A DNA stretch of 64,000 nt from Actinacidiphila yanglinensis (GTDB lineage: Bacteria > Actinomycetota > Actinomycetes > Streptomycetales > Streptomycetaceae). The notes under the pieces were generated by a model that worked only from the letters and a program-made list of their open reading frames with translations, was not told the origin of the DNA and did not search any database. Numbering within the stretch: the first letter of the stretch is position 1; each line of letters starts with the position of its first letter. The position numbers were made by a program, and so were the translations under genes. This document shows, piece by piece, positions 16,779 through 26,248 of the stretch. Location: contig NZ_FNVU01000001.1 in NCBI RefSeq assembly GCF_900107965.1, forward strand, positions 372,001 through 436,000. The letters are read 5' to 3'.

Positions 16779-18445
16779 GCGGTGAGCTGCGGGACGACGG
16801 GGAGGAAGTCGACCTCGTCCGGGACCAGGTACGCCAGATCGTGCGGTACAAGGGCCTGATCGCGGCCGGGCTGGTCGTCGGGCTGCTGGGCGGCGCGTAC
16901 CTCGCCCTCGGCGGTTCGGACACGTATGCCGCGAGCAGCGAGGTGATGGTGCGGGCGGCGACCGCGGACCCGTTCGCGGCGGGGGCGACGCCCGACAAGG
17001 GCATCGACATCGGCACCGAGCGGCAGACCGCGATGAGCACGAGCGTCGCCGCGGGCGCCGCGAAGGCCGTGAAGCAGCCGGTCAGGAAGCTCCAGCACTG
17101 CATCCAGGTGACCAATCCGCCCAACACGCTGGTGCTGCGCTTCACCTGCAGCGCGGCGAACGGCAAGGACGCGGCCGCGTGGGTCAACGCGTTCACCAAG
17201 TCCTACCTGGACAGCCGGGAGTCGGAGACCAGGACCACCATCAAGAAGATGGTGAAGGGCTACCAGGACCAGCTCAACCCGCTCGTCAAGCAGCGCAACG
17301 ACCTGCTCGACCAGATCAACGGCACCAGCGACAGCCAGGTGATCGGCACCCTCGTGTCGGTGCAGACCAACCTGCTCAGCCGGATCACCGAACTCAACGG
17401 CGACATCAGCGGGTTGAGGGCACTGGACACCACCCCGGGCGTGGTCATCAAGCCCGGCACGGTGCCGGAGGCGCCGACCGGCCCGGGGCTGCCGCTCATG
17501 CTGGGGCTCGGCACGGGTGTCGGGCTGGCGCTCGGCCTGCTTGCCGCGTGGCTGCGGCTGGTCTTCGATCCGCGCCCGCGCTCGGAGGGCGAGGTCACCC
17601 GGGCGATGGACGCGCCGGTGCTCGGCACCCTGCCGCGCAGGCGCGGCCGGCGGGCCCGGCGGGAGGCCCAACCGCTGCTCGCCGAGGGCCAGTCCGGCGG
17701 GCGCCTCGCCGAGGAGTACCGGGCGATCGCCTTCCGGCTCAGCCACGACCGGCGGTTCTCCGAGCGCCGCCGGCTGCTGGTGGTGGCGCCGCGCGGCGAC
17801 AGCGACGTCGCGGCGGCCGTCGCGGTCAACCTGTCCGCGTCGTTCGCCGAGATGGGCAAGGAGGTGCTGCTGGTCGAGGCCGACCTGCGCACCCCGTCGC
17901 TGTCCGGGCGGCTGCGCTCGGCCGACCCCGGCCGTCCCGGCTGGGCCCGCACCCCCGGGCTGGGCGACGGCGGCTGGCCCGCAGGGCTCCAACTGCCGGT
18001 CGATGCGGGGGAGTACGGCTCGTTCGACCTGGTCCCCGGCCGCCGGGTGCGCAACGTGGCCCGCGCGCTGACCTCCGGCCCGGCCGGCCGGCTCTTCGCC
18101 GAGGCCGACGAACCCGGCACCGCCGTCGTCGTGCTGGCCCCGGCCGTCCTCTCCTACGCCGACGCGCTCGCGCTCGCCGACCGGGTGGACGGTGTGGTCG
18201 TGGTCTGCGACCCGGCCGAGGTGCACCGCGACGACCTGGTCCGGGTCCGCGAGCTGATCGAGGGAGCCGGGGGCGCGGTCCTCGGCACCGTGCTGCACCG
18301 CACCGCCCCGGAAGCCGGCCGCTCCCGGTTCGGGCTGCGCCGCTCCGGTACCGGCCACCGCACCCCCACATCCGCGAACGCCCGTACCGAGCCGGCCGTC
18401 GAGCCCGCCACCACCACGGCACCGGAGCGCCACCCGGTCCCTTGA
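16775..18445 (+). CDS. Wzz-like polysaccharide co-polymerase with degenerate BY-kinase domain
   Basis: A 556-residue protein: cytoplasmic start, a first membrane helix (GLIAAGLVVGLLGGAYLAL), an extracytoplasmic Wzz region with a coiled segment about residues 150-210, a second helix (PLMLGLGTGVGLALGLLAAW) and a cytoplasmic P-loop-like domain. The expected Walker A is lost (VVAPRGDSDVAAAVAVN has no GK[ST]), while Walker A'-like LLVEADLRTPS remains. The tail is Thr/Pro/Arg-rich with no tyrosine cluster. It therefore probably controls chain length without kinase activity. GTG 16775 overlaps the upstream stop. Confidence 0.82.
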   Translation: MSGELRDDGEEVDLVRDQVRQIVRYKGLIAAGLVVGLLGGAYLALGGSDTYAASSEVMVRAATADPFAAGATPDKGIDIGTERQTAMSTSVAAGAAKAVKQPVRKLQHCIQVTNPPNTLVLRFTCSAANGKDAAAWVNAFTKSYLDSRESETRTTIKKMVKGYQDQLNPLVKQRNDLLDQINGTSDSQVIGTLVSVQTNLLSRITELNGDISGLRALDTTPGVVIKPGTVPEAPTGPGLPLMLGLGTGVGLALGLLAAWLRLVFDPRPRSEGEVTRAMDAPVLGTLPRRRGRRARREAQPLLAEGQSGGRLAEEYRAIAFRLSHDRRFSERRRLLVVAPRGDSDVAAAVAVNLSASFAEMGKEVLLVEADLRTPSLSGRLRSADPGRPGWARTPGLGDGGWPAGLQLPVDAGEYGSFDLVPGRRVRNVARALTSGPAGRLFAEADEPGTAVVVLAPAVLSYADALALADRVDGVVVVCDPAEVHRDDLVRVRELIEGAGGAVLGTVLHRTAPEAGRSRFGLRRSGTGHRTPTSANARTEPAVEPATTTAPERHPVP

Positions 18446-18513
18446 GCGGCCCCGCCCCGCGCTCCGCCGCGGCTTCCGGGGCCCACCTCCCGCACCGCCG
18501 CAGGACCGGTCCG

Positions 18514-19977
18514 GTGCTGCGACCCGATCCCTACGGCGACCTCGCCGCGGACGCCGGTCTCGACCCGCCCCCGGGTCCGGACGCCGCTCCCGGCCCCGAC
18601 ACCGACCTGAACCCGACCGACCCGACCGGCACGCCCGACGCACCGGATACATCCCAACACTCGGACCCGGACGCCGACATGGAACCGGACGGGCCGGACG
18701 GGAAGCGCCGCGGGGTGGCCGCCGTCGCCAGTTCCGTCGCCGACCAGGGCGTCGCGGCGTTCACCAACATCATCGTGCTGGTGGTCGCCGCGCGGCTCTC
18801 CTCGGCGGCCGGCTTCTCCGTGTTCTCGATGGTCTACATGATCTTCACGGTGCTGCTCGGGGTGAACGTCTCCTACGTCGGCCAGGCGCTCGTGCTGGAG
18901 CGCGGCTCGCGCCGGGTGCGGGCCGCCTGCCGGTCCGCGGTGGCGTTCACCGCGACGGCGTCCGCCGTGCTGGGCTGGGGCATGGCGGCGGCGCTGCTGT
19001 TCGTGCACGGCTCCACCGCGCGCGGCCTGGCCGTCCTCGGCCTGGTGCTGCCGGTGGTGCTCACCCAGGACGGCATGCGGTACTGCTTCTCCGCGCTGCG
19101 CCTGCCCCACCTCGCGCTGGCCGCCGACACCCTCCGGCTGCTGGTGGCGGTGCCCGCGCTGGCCGTGCAGCCGCACGGCACCGGGGCGGTACGGCTGGTG
19201 GCCGTGTGGGGTGTGTCCGGGGTGCCCGCCCTGCTGGTGGGGGCCGTGCTGCTGCGACGCCGGCTGCGGCCCGCCCCCGGCGAGGTGCGGCCACCGGTCG
19301 ACATCCGGTCCTACGTGCGGCGCGGCCACCTCGGGCAGCGCTTCGTGGTCGAGTTCGGCGTCGGCAACGCCACCAGCCAACTCGCCGTGGTCGGGCTCGG
19401 GTTGTTCGCGGCGCCGCTCGCCGTGGGCGCGCTGCGCGGGGCGACCACCCTGTTCGGGCCGATGAACGTGCTGTTCAACTCGGCGACGGCGTTCGGCCCG
19501 CCGCTGCTGAACCGGGTGCGCGGCACCGACCGGAAGGTCCGCGCGACCGCCGCGCTCGCGGTCATGCTGGCCGGGGTGGCGGTGGCGTGGACGGCCGTGC
19601 TGATGCTGCTGCCGCCGCACGCGGGGCGGGCGTTGCTCGGTGACACCTGGGCGGCGTCCTCGGCGCTGCTGCCCGCGTCGGGGAGCCAGTACGCGTGCAT
19701 CGCGCTCGGCACCAGCGCGCTGCTGACGCTGCGCGTGCTCAGGCCGCGCGCGACGCTGCCGATCCAGGTGGTCTTCTCGCTCGCCTCCGTTCTCTTCATG
19801 CTGGGCGGGTACCGGCTCGACGGGGTGCTCGGCGCCGCCTGGGGGCTCGCGCTCGGTTCCGCGCTCAAGGCGGTGGCCCTGTGGCTGCGGATCGGCGCGG
19901 AGCGCCGTGCGGCACCGCACGGGGCGGCGGCCCCCGCTCCCTCCCCGGCGGAGACCCCCGCCGCCGCCCCCCAATAG
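18514..19977 (+). CDS. Wzx-like polysaccharide flippase (MATE/PST superfamily)
   Basis: A roughly 487-residue membrane protein. About 55 Asp/Pro-rich cytoplasmic residues are followed by 12-14 hydrophobic helices starting at VAAVASSVADQGVAAF, the usual first segment of polysaccharide flippases. The start is uncertain. GTG 18514 has AGGA eight bases upstream; TTG 18442 would overlap the previous stop (TTGA); ATG 18679 lacks a ribosome site. Third gene of the GT4-Wzz-Wzx unit. It likely flips the undecaprenyl-linked repeat across the membrane. Confidence 0.8.
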   Translation: MLRPDPYGDLAADAGLDPPPGPDAAPGPDTDLNPTDPTGTPDAPDTSQHSDPDADMEPDGPDGKRRGVAAVASSVADQGVAAFTNIIVLVVAARLSSAAGFSVFSMVYMIFTVLLGVNVSYVGQALVLERGSRRVRAACRSAVAFTATASAVLGWGMAAALLFVHGSTARGLAVLGLVLPVVLTQDGMRYCFSALRLPHLALAADTLRLLVAVPALAVQPHGTGAVRLVAVWGVSGVPALLVGAVLLRRRLRPAPGEVRPPVDIRSYVRRGHLGQRFVVEFGVGNATSQLAVVGLGLFAAPLAVGALRGATTLFGPMNVLFNSATAFGPPLLNRVRGTDRKVRATAALAVMLAGVAVAWTAVLMLLPPHAGRALLGDTWAASSALLPASGSQYACIALGTSALLTLRVLRPRATLPIQVVFSLASVLFMLGGYRLDGVLGAAWGLALGSALKAVALWLRIGAERRAAPHGAAAPAPSPAETPAAAPQ

Positions 19978-20004
19978 CGTCGGCGCCCTGTGATACTCGG
20001 TGCC

Positions 20005-20382
20005 ATGGGGAGAACGGGGAGGAGCCGTACCCGTGCGTGGGGACCGGGCGAGTCGACGGGCGGGCCGGTGGACGAGGTCTTCGCCCGGGTGCGCCGCGCC
20101 GTGCCCGGGGTGGCCCTCGCACGTCTGGCGGTCCCGCACGCCGCCGACGACGACAACGTGTACTTCCTGGGCGACGCGTCGGCCCCGGACCGTGTCCGGC
20201 TCGACACGTGGCCCCACGGCCGGCCGCCCTTCCTGATCGAGGCCGACGAGCGGCGTACGACCTCGGACGTCGACGAGGCCGTCGCGGTCGTTCTCGCCTG
20301 GCTCGGCGCGGCCCAACCGGGCGACGGAGAAGCGCGGTGGACCCGGCCCGGGCCGGACGGGGCGCGGTCGCGGGGGACTTGA
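20005..20382 (+). CDS. Hypothetical protein with conserved DDDNVYFLGD region
   Basis: A 125-residue protein if ATG 20005 is used; GTG 19990 or GTG 20068 are also in frame and none has a strong ribosome site. The core reads VDEVFARVRRAVPGV, then DDDNVYFLGD and DVDEAVAVVLAWLG. It resembles small streptomycete proteins of unknown function that I cannot name. There is no signal or membrane helix. It is followed 96 bp later by a methyltransferase gene in the same direction. Confidence 0.55.
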   Translation: MGRTGRSRTRAWGPGESTGGPVDEVFARVRRAVPGVALARLAVPHAADDDNVYFLGDASAPDRVRLDTWPHGRPPFLIEADERRTTSDVDEAVAVVLAWLGAAQPGDGEARWTRPGPDGARSRGT

Positions 20383-20478
20383 CCTTCTCCCTGGGTGAAG
20401 GCCGACGGTGTCGGTGGCGACCAGGTCGCCGAGCCGGGCGCACCGGGCGCCGGCCGATCCCGCACGAGAGGACCCCGC

Positions 20479-21135
20479 ATGGACGACGACGCTCTCCTGG
20501 CCGAGCAGAGGGCCTACTACCAGGCCGGCGCGGAGGAGTACGACCGGCCGTACACGGAGTACGAGGGCCTGCGGAACCTGCTGGCCGCCGTCGACGATCT
20601 CCCGATCTCCGGCGATGTGCTGGAACTGGCCTGCGGGACGGGCCAGTGGACCCCCGGACTCGCCGCCCGGGCCCGGTCCGTGACGGCGGTCGACGCCTCC
20701 CCGGAGGTGCTGGCCCTCGCGCGGGCGCGCACCGCGTCCCCCACCGTCCGGTTCGTCGAGGCCGACCTGTTCACGTGGCGGCCGCCCCGGCGCTACGACA
20801 CCGTGTTCTTCGCCTTCTGGCTCTCCCACGTCCCGCCGGCGCGGCTGCCCGCCTTCTGGACCACCGTCGCCGCCGCCCTCGCGCCCGGCGGCAAGGCGGT
20901 CTTCGTCGACGACGGCCCCGCCGCGGCCGCCCACGAGGAGGCGCGGGCAGACGGGCCGACCCCGACCGCGGTCCGCCGGCTCGATGACGGCAGCCGCTAC
21001 CGCGTCGTGAAGGTCTTCCACGACGTCCGGACCCTCGCGGACGACCTCACCGCCCGGGGCTGGTCGGTCCACGTCCGCACCCTGGGCGCGAACTTCGTCG
21101 GCATCGCCGAACCCCCGGCCGCCGCCGGCCGGTAG
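20479..21135 (+). CDS. Class I SAM-dependent methyltransferase
   Basis: A 218-residue protein with SAM motif I VLELACGTGQWT (about residues 43-54), motif II-like VTAVDASPEVL and post motif FVEADLF. The short, soluble form with AEEYDRPYTEYEG at the N-terminus fits the methyltransferase-25 type. ATG 20479 has GAGAGGA upstream. It is followed 17 bp later by a GNAT gene, possibly co-transcribed. Substrate is unknown. Confidence 0.82.
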   Translation: MDDDALLAEQRAYYQAGAEEYDRPYTEYEGLRNLLAAVDDLPISGDVLELACGTGQWTPGLAARARSVTAVDASPEVLALARARTASPTVRFVEADLFTWRPPRRYDTVFFAFWLSHVPPARLPAFWTTVAAALAPGGKAVFVDDGPAAAAHEEARADGPTPTAVRRLDDGSRYRVVKVFHDVRTLADDLTARGWSVHVRTLGANFVGIAEPPAAAGR

Positions 21136-21152
21136 GCGGCATCATCGGGGCC

Positions 21153-21737
21153 ATGCCGCTTCTCGTTCCGCCGACGGTCCCGCCCGGCTCCCTCGCCGGG
21201 CGATCCCAGCCCTCCTTACCGGCCGGGGATCGCGTGCGCCTGCGGCCCTGGGCCCTGCGCGACGCTCCGGCCGTGCGGGACGCGTACGAGGACCCGGAGA
21301 TCCAGCACTGGCACCTGCGGCGGGCGGACTCCGTGGCGGAGGCGGCCGAGTGGATCGCGGCCTGGCAGGCCGGTTGGGCCGAGGAGTCGGCGGCCCACTG
21401 GGCGGTGGTCGACCCCGCGAGCGACCTCCTGCTCGGCCGCGCCGCCTTGAAGGGACTCGACCTCACCGACGGATCGGCCGAGGTCGCCTACTGGACCGTG
21501 CCGGCCGCGCGAGGACGGGGCGTCTGTCCCCGCGCGATGGACGCGATGGCGGCCTGGGCCTTCGCCGCGGGCTTCCAGCGGCTCGTCCTCCACCACGCCC
21601 TGGACAACGCCGCGTCCTGCCGGGTGGCCCATAAGACCGGCTTCGCCACGGAGGGCATCCACCGAAGCGCCTGGCTCCAACTGGACGGCCGCCACGACGT
21701 CCACGTCCACGCCCGCCTGCGGCCCGAGGCCGGATGA
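21153..21737 (+). CDS. RimJ/RimL-type GNAT acetyltransferase, TTA-containing
   Basis: A 194-residue GNAT enzyme: RLRPWALRDAPAV start of the fold, acetyl-CoA motif WTVPAARGRGVCPRAM and the late motif LDNAASCRVAHKTGF. The bases at 21216-21218 are a TTA codon (Leu22), very rare in this GC-rich genome, so translation may depend on the bldA tRNA. The start at ATG 21153 is 17 bp after the methyltransferase stop. The N-terminal 25 residues are Pro-rich and could be dispensable; a later start would remove the TTA. Confidence 0.8.
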   Translation: MPLLVPPTVPPGSLAGRSQPSLPAGDRVRLRPWALRDAPAVRDAYEDPEIQHWHLRRADSVAEAAEWIAAWQAGWAEESAAHWAVVDPASDLLLGRAALKGLDLTDGSAEVAYWTVPAARGRGVCPRAMDAMAAWAFAAGFQRLVLHHALDNAASCRVAHKTGFATEGIHRSAWLQLDGRHDVHVHARLRPEAG

Positions 21738-21779
21738 TCCGATCAGGCGACTCGCGGGTCAGGAATCGCCCGCCCGGCG

Positions 21780-22730
21780 TCAACGGCCAAGCGTCCGAAC
21801 GACGATGTCCCCGGTGAAGGTACCTGTGGCGAGCAGTACCGTTCCGTCCGCCCGCACCGCACAGGAGGCGGCCTGGCCCTTCCAGGAGCCGCCGGTGGGT
21901 TCGCCCGTGACCGCGTGCCACTGGCGGACGACCTCGTCGGCACCGAAGGTGAACAGAGTCGGCCGGCCCGCAAGGTGGACCGCCGAGGCCGGCACCGTGT
22001 ACGCGCCGATCTCGACGGGATGCCCCAGGGGCTCCCCGCTCCCGGCGTCCCATCGGTACAGGAAGCCCTCGTTGTCGCCGGCCGCGATGAGGGTCCTCCC
22101 TCCTCCCAGAGGGAGCATCACGACCTCGACGACCCCGCCGGAGGCTTCCAGCGGGTTCCCCAGGGCCCGGCCGGTGGCGGCGTCCCACCGGCGGACGCAT
22201 CCGTCGTCGCCGCCCGACGCGATCATCACCGTATCGCCGGTGAGCGGCTGTACCGCGACACATTTGACGCTGATCCCGTGCCCGACGAGCGGTGCCCCCA
22301 GGGCGGCGCCGGTCTCCGCGTCCCAACGGTGCACCCCACCCCCGTTGCCCGCTCCTACCAGTACCGCGCGACCATCAGGCAGACACGTCGCGGCGAGGCC
22401 CCACACCGCGTCGCCACCCGAGTCGCATCCGGGCAGCACCTGTCCGGTGAGCCCGTCCCACCTGACAACGCCGTCCTCGCCGGCCGCCGCAAGCACCCAG
22501 CGCCCGCCGGCCGGCCGCGCCGCGGCGAGCGCGTTTCCGCCCACCGAGGCATCCTGCGAACGCCACACCAGCGCACCGCTGTCCGCATCCCAACGGGACA
22601 CACCGTCCTGGCCGGTGCTGCTGGAAAACAGCAGCACCCCACCTGCCGGATCGACCACCACGAGCACCGGCCCGGCGGCTCCCTCGTGGGCACCCACGAT
22701 CCGAACCGTGTCCCCGTTGATCGCCGGCAT
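21780..22730 (-). CDS. WD40-like beta-propeller protein
   Basis: A 316-residue soluble protein built of about seven similar blades, each with a RWDA-x-TG or equivalent turn (GVSRWDADSG, GVHRWDAETG, GCVRRWDAATG, FLYRWDAGSG). There is no signal, membrane helix or catalytic domain. Such free propellers usually serve as scaffolds. It is transcribed towards the convergent GNAT gene and is followed upstream by the Wzy-like gene on the same strand (97-bp gap), but a link with polysaccharide synthesis is only positional. Confidence 0.72.
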   Translation of the reverse strand: MPAINGDTVRIVGAHEGAAGPVLVVVDPAGGVLLFSSSTGQDGVSRWDADSGALVWRSQDASVGGNALAAARPAGGRWVLAAAGEDGVVRWDGLTGQVLPGCDSGGDAVWGLAATCLPDGRAVLVGAGNGGGVHRWDAETGAALGAPLVGHGISVKCVAVQPLTGDTVMIASGGDDGCVRRWDAATGRALGNPLEASGGVVEVVMLPLGGGRTLIAAGDNEGFLYRWDAGSGEPLGHPVEIGAYTVPASAVHLAGRPTLFTFGADEVVRQWHAVTGEPTGGSWKGQAASCAVRADGTVLLATGTFTGDIVVRTLGR

Positions 22731-22827
22731 GTCGTCCCCCCGGTTCCCTGTGCACCCGCCGGTCGCAAAGTGGCGTCACACTATCGGCCCGAGCCCGGCG
22801 CAGGCGCGGGACGTGGAACGGCTGGGC

Positions 22828-24378
22828 CTAGCGCAGCGTTTTGCGGGGGGAGGCGGTGAAGGTCGTGACCAGGGCGAGGCAGACGAGGGTGATGCCGATG
22901 CGGCCGGCGGCCTGGAGGAGGGGGCCGCGCAGGAGGATGAAGGAGTAGCCCGCGGCCACGGGGACCAGGACGGCCGCCAGCGTGCCCGGGCGGCTGCCCT
23001 CAAGGGTGCGCCGGGCGTAGCGGATGTCGACCCGCGCGCAGGCGTACCCGAGTACCAGGAAGCCCCCGGTCATGCCCAACGGGCCGAAGTCCAGCCAGAG
23101 TTCGGCCCACAGGGGCGAGGACAGGTTCGTGTTGGTCATGCCCATCCAGCGGCCGACCAGCACCCCGGAGTCCAGCGGCTTGCCGTGCCACACCGAGCGC
23201 GGCACGAAGAAGAAGACGTCCGCGGCGAGTTGGCGGCCGTGCGCGTGCCCGGTGCCGGACTCCACGTACGTCAGCGTGTTGGCGAACATGCCGATCTGGT
23301 CGTAGTCCTTGATGGTCAACGGGTCCAGCACGGACGTGGACTGCACCGGGTGGTAGCCGCCGGAGTCGTACCGGAAGCGGTCGAGGAACGGGAAGAGCAG
23401 CAGGGCCGCCACGACGCCGCCGACCAGCGCGGTGCGGTAGACCGCGGGGCTGCGCGGGAACGCGGTGAACAGGATCGAGAACACCACCGTCAGGAACCAG
23501 TACCGCGGGTTGGAGACGGGGTTGTTGACGATGACGTTGATGAGCACCAGGCCGCCGAGCGCGACCAGCGCGGGCACGTTGCGGCGGGCGCGGCGGGAGG
23601 TGATCATCCAGCGCATCAGGATCAGCAGCGCCAGCAGCGCCGGTACCGTGCCGAAGCCGCGGATGAACGCCGAACCGACGTGGCTGTCACCGCTGCTCCC
23701 GGTCAGCCCGCTGGCCTGCACGGTCTCGCTGATGTCCTGCCGGCTGGTGAAGAACACCGCGGGCCCGCCCAGCTTGAGGATGCACAGCGCGCTGCCCGCG
23801 TAGGCAACGAGGATCAGCAACCACAGGCGCCGCCGGGCCACTTGGGCCTGCGGGCGCGGCCGCCGGGACCGGTCCGGCGGCTGGAACCTGGCGACCAGCG
23901 CGCCCACGTCGTAGGCGACGCAGCCCACCAGCGTGAGCGAGATCGCCAGCACGGTGTCCGACCGGGCGCCGACCACCGGGGTCGGCACCTGCCCGATCAC
24001 CTCCTGGGCGAGCGGCGCGACCCCCATCGCCACGTAGCAGAACAGCCAGAACGCGCCCTGCACCAGGCGCCGCCGCCGGGTCAGCGCCATCGCGCACAGC
24101 CGGGCGCCCGCGTAGCCGGTCAGCGCCAGTTGGAGCCAGAAACCGGCGTCCCGCTGGCCTGGGCCCGGCTGCGTCAGGACGTACCCGGGCAGCAGCACCA
24201 CCAGGGAGATGACCAGGGGTACGGCCAGGGCCCGGGACAGCACGGCCCGCGGTACCCCGCGCGGCCACCCCCGCCGCGCCCGGCTCCCGCGGTCCGGCGC
24301 CCCGGGCACTCTCGGCACACCGGGCCCGTCCGGCGCACCCGGCCCGCCCGGCACGCCCCGCGATACGTCGAGCGCCAT
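22828..24378 (-). CDS. Wzy/O-antigen-polymerase-like multipass membrane protein
   Basis: A 516-residue protein with a 45-residue Gly/Pro/Arg-rich leader and about 11-12 hydrophobic segments, including VLINVIVNNPVSNPRYWFL and a large loop between the central helices with TLTYVESGTG. Features match WzyE/EpsG/O-ligase-like polymerases, whose sequence conservation is poor. ATG 24378 is chosen. Two GT4 genes, Wzz- and Wzx-like genes nearby make a polymerase role likely. Confidence 0.68.
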   Translation of the reverse strand: MALDVSRGVPGGPGAPDGPGVPRVPGAPDRGSRARRGWPRGVPRAVLSRALAVPLVISLVVLLPGYVLTQPGPGQRDAGFWLQLALTGYAGARLCAMALTRRRRLVQGAFWLFCYVAMGVAPLAQEVIGQVPTPVVGARSDTVLAISLTLVGCVAYDVGALVARFQPPDRSRRPRPQAQVARRRLWLLILVAYAGSALCILKLGGPAVFFTSRQDISETVQASGLTGSSGDSHVGSAFIRGFGTVPALLALLILMRWMITSRRARRNVPALVALGGLVLINVIVNNPVSNPRYWFLTVVFSILFTAFPRSPAVYRTALVGGVVAALLLFPFLDRFRYDSGGYHPVQSTSVLDPLTIKDYDQIGMFANTLTYVESGTGHAHGRQLAADVFFFVPRSVWHGKPLDSGVLVGRWMGMTNTNLSSPLWAELWLDFGPLGMTGGFLVLGYACARVDIRYARRTLEGSRPGTLAAVLVPVAAGYSFILLRGPLLQAAGRIGITLVCLALVTTFTASPRKTLR

Positions 24379-24443
24379 GGCCCCCCTTCCCCTCCGGCGA
24401 GTCTAGGCGCGCGGGTGGGGGAATGGGGCCGTAACCACCCGGC

Positions 24444-24926
24444 TCAGGCGCCCTCGTACGCCTCCTGGAGCGGGGCGATGTCGAGCTTGCCCATCGTCAT
24501 CATCTTCTTCATCGCGCGGTTGGCCTTCTCGCGGTCCGGGTCGGTGAGCATCTCGCCCAGCACCCTCGGCACGACCTGCCAGGAGACCCCGAACCGGTCC
24601 TTGAGCCACCCGCAGGGGCCCTCCTCGCCGCCGCCCTCGGTCAGCCGCGACCAGTACAGGTCGACCTCGGCCTGGTCGGCGCAGTCGATCTGGAACGAGA
24701 TCGCCTCGCTGAAGGTGAACTGCGGTCCGCCGTTGAGCCCGAGGAACTGCTGGCCGTTGAGGGTGAACTCGACGGTGACCACCGAGCCGGTCTCGCCCGG
24801 GCCGTCCTCGGTGTAGCGGCCGATCCGGCCGCGCGAGGCGTCCTTGAACACCGACAGGTAGAAGTCGACCGCCTCCTCAGCGTTCCCGTCGAACCACAGG
24901 CACGTGGTGAGTCTTCCGCTCGTCAT
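24444..24926 (-). CDS. VOC/PhnB-like glyoxalase-fold protein
   Basis: A 160-residue protein of the PhnB-like (formerly 3-demethylubiquinone methyltransferase) group: TCLWFDGNAEEAVDFYLSVF at the N-terminus, FTLNGQQFLGLNGGP in the middle and CGWLKDRFGVSWQVVP near the end. Streptomycete relatives carry a C-terminal MKKMMTMGKLD extension, present here. The metal ligands of true glyoxalases are not all evident. Function unknown. Confidence 0.82.
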   Translation of the reverse strand: MTSGRLTTCLWFDGNAEEAVDFYLSVFKDASRGRIGRYTEDGPGETGSVVTVEFTLNGQQFLGLNGGPQFTFSEAISFQIDCADQAEVDLYWSRLTEGGGEEGPCGWLKDRFGVSWQVVPRVLGEMLTDPDREKANRAMKKMMTMGKLDIAPLQEAYEGA

Positions 24927-24980
24927 CTCGTCCTCCGTCGTCGTCGTGGGGTGCGGTCGCCTGTCACCGCCTCCCCTCCA

Positions 24981-26231
24981 CTAAGACGGATCGGCCCGGC
25001 AAAACTCATCGGCGCGCGCGGCACGGGTCCCGGCAGTCGCCCGATTGCCCCGCGCGGGCCGTGCGGGGGGAGCGGGCGGAGGGGGCGGGGCCGCCGCGCC
25101 GTCCACCAGCCGCCCGTCCGTGGACAGCGAAGGACGCGGCAGCGCGGGCAGGTAGTGGCGCAGGAACAGGGTGCCGGTGATCTCGCGCCGGCTGCGGACC
25201 CCGATCTTGTCGAACACCTTCCGCAGGTGGTCCTGCACGGTGTACTCGGTGATGTGCAGCGCCGCCGAGATCTCGGCGCCCGACCGCCCGAGCAGCACCT
25301 GCTGGGTCACGTCGCGCTCCCGCTGGGTGAGGCCGTAGGAGTCCAGGACGAGCGCGGCCAGTTCGCTGGGAGTGCTGGGCGTCAGCGCCGCGTAGCTGAG
25401 CTCCTCTCCCGCGAGGCCCTGGCGCCACGCGCTGAGGGTGACCCAGCGGCCGTTGCGGGCGCGGACGCGGGCCGAGGCGGTCGCCGGGCCGGAGCCCGGG
25501 CCGGAATCCGGGCCGGAATCCGGGCCAGCATGGCGGACCTGCTGGAGGATCGCGGAGAGCGTGTACCACCCGGACTTCTGCCCGGAGCGGTGGTCCTCGG
25601 CCAGCTGGTCGAGCCAGTAGGCCGCCGTCGCGCTGACGGAACTGATGCCGCCGTCCCGGTCGGTGACGACGAGCCCCGGCGCCCCGGGGGCGTCGGCGCT
25701 GTCGACGCCGCTGAGCAGCAGGGCCCGGCGCAACCGGGTGGCGGCGGGCGCGCTCAGCTCCGCCGCCACCCGCACGTCGCCCGCGGTGAAGGGGCGGGAG
25801 TCCGGTGTGCGGCACAGGACGAGCAGTCCCCACGTGTGGCCGTCGGCCTTGAGGGTCACCCGCAGCTCGTCGGCCAGGCCCGCCGGGGCCAGGATGTCGC
25901 GGTGGTAGACGTCGCCCGGTGCGGCGCCGTGCGGCGGGCGGCCGTGGAGGTGGGCCGTGCCCGGCCGGGCGGCGAGGGCGCGGATGTGCTCGGTGCCCTC
26001 CTGGGTGCCGTGCTCGATCTCGAACAGCCGCGGCATGAGGTGGGACGGGAAGCCGTGCTCGTGCAGCCCGCCGGTGTCGAGCAGGGTGGCGGGGTCGAGC
26101 ATGACGGCGCACCACACGTCGGCGGGGACGCGCCGTAGCAGTGCGGTGCTGGCGGCGCCGAGGGCGGCCAGCGGCTCCTCGGGACGGCTCGCGGCCGTGC
26201 CGCCGGGGCCCTCCGTTATGTGTCCTGACAT
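24981..26231 (-). CDS. LuxR-type regulator with N-terminal sensory region
   Basis: A 416-residue protein. The C-terminal LuxR HTH is clear (LTQRERDVTQQVLLGRSGAEISAALHI, then EYTVQDHLRKVFDKIGVRSR, about residues 312-360), followed by a Pro/Ala/Arg-rich tail. Residues 1-290 look like a GAF/PAS-type sensory region of single-domain streptomycete regulators; no response-regulator Asp or ATPase loop is seen. A short GPDSG repeat splits the sensor from the HTH. A 20-bp palindrome sits 18 bp upstream of the start (26249-26268), a probable autoregulatory site. Confidence 0.8.
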   Translation of the reverse strand: MSGHITEGPGGTAASRPEEPLAALGAASTALLRRVPADVWCAVMLDPATLLDTGGLHEHGFPSHLMPRLFEIEHGTQEGTEHIRALAARPGTAHLHGRPPHGAAPGDVYHRDILAPAGLADELRVTLKADGHTWGLLVLCRTPDSRPFTAGDVRVAAELSAPAATRLRRALLLSGVDSADAPGAPGLVVTDRDGGISSVSATAAYWLDQLAEDHRSGQKSGWYTLSAILQQVRHAGPDSGPDSGPGSGPATASARVRARNGRWVTLSAWRQGLAGEELSYAALTPSTPSELAALVLDSYGLTQRERDVTQQVLLGRSGAEISAALHITEYTVQDHLRKVFDKIGVRSRREITGTLFLRHYLPALPRPSLSTDGRLVDGAAAPPPPPAPPARPARGNRATAGTRAARADEFCRADPS

Positions 26232-26248
26232 GCACTCAGCGTAAGAAA

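Noticed and set aside
18154..21072. 972-codon open frame on the minus strand
   Set aside because: Antisense to the Wzz/Wzx and methyltransferase genes, low-complexity product, no ribosome site.
21805..24816. 1003-codon open frame on the plus strand
   Set aside because: Antisense to the propeller, Wzy-like and VOC genes, all of which have recognisable folds.
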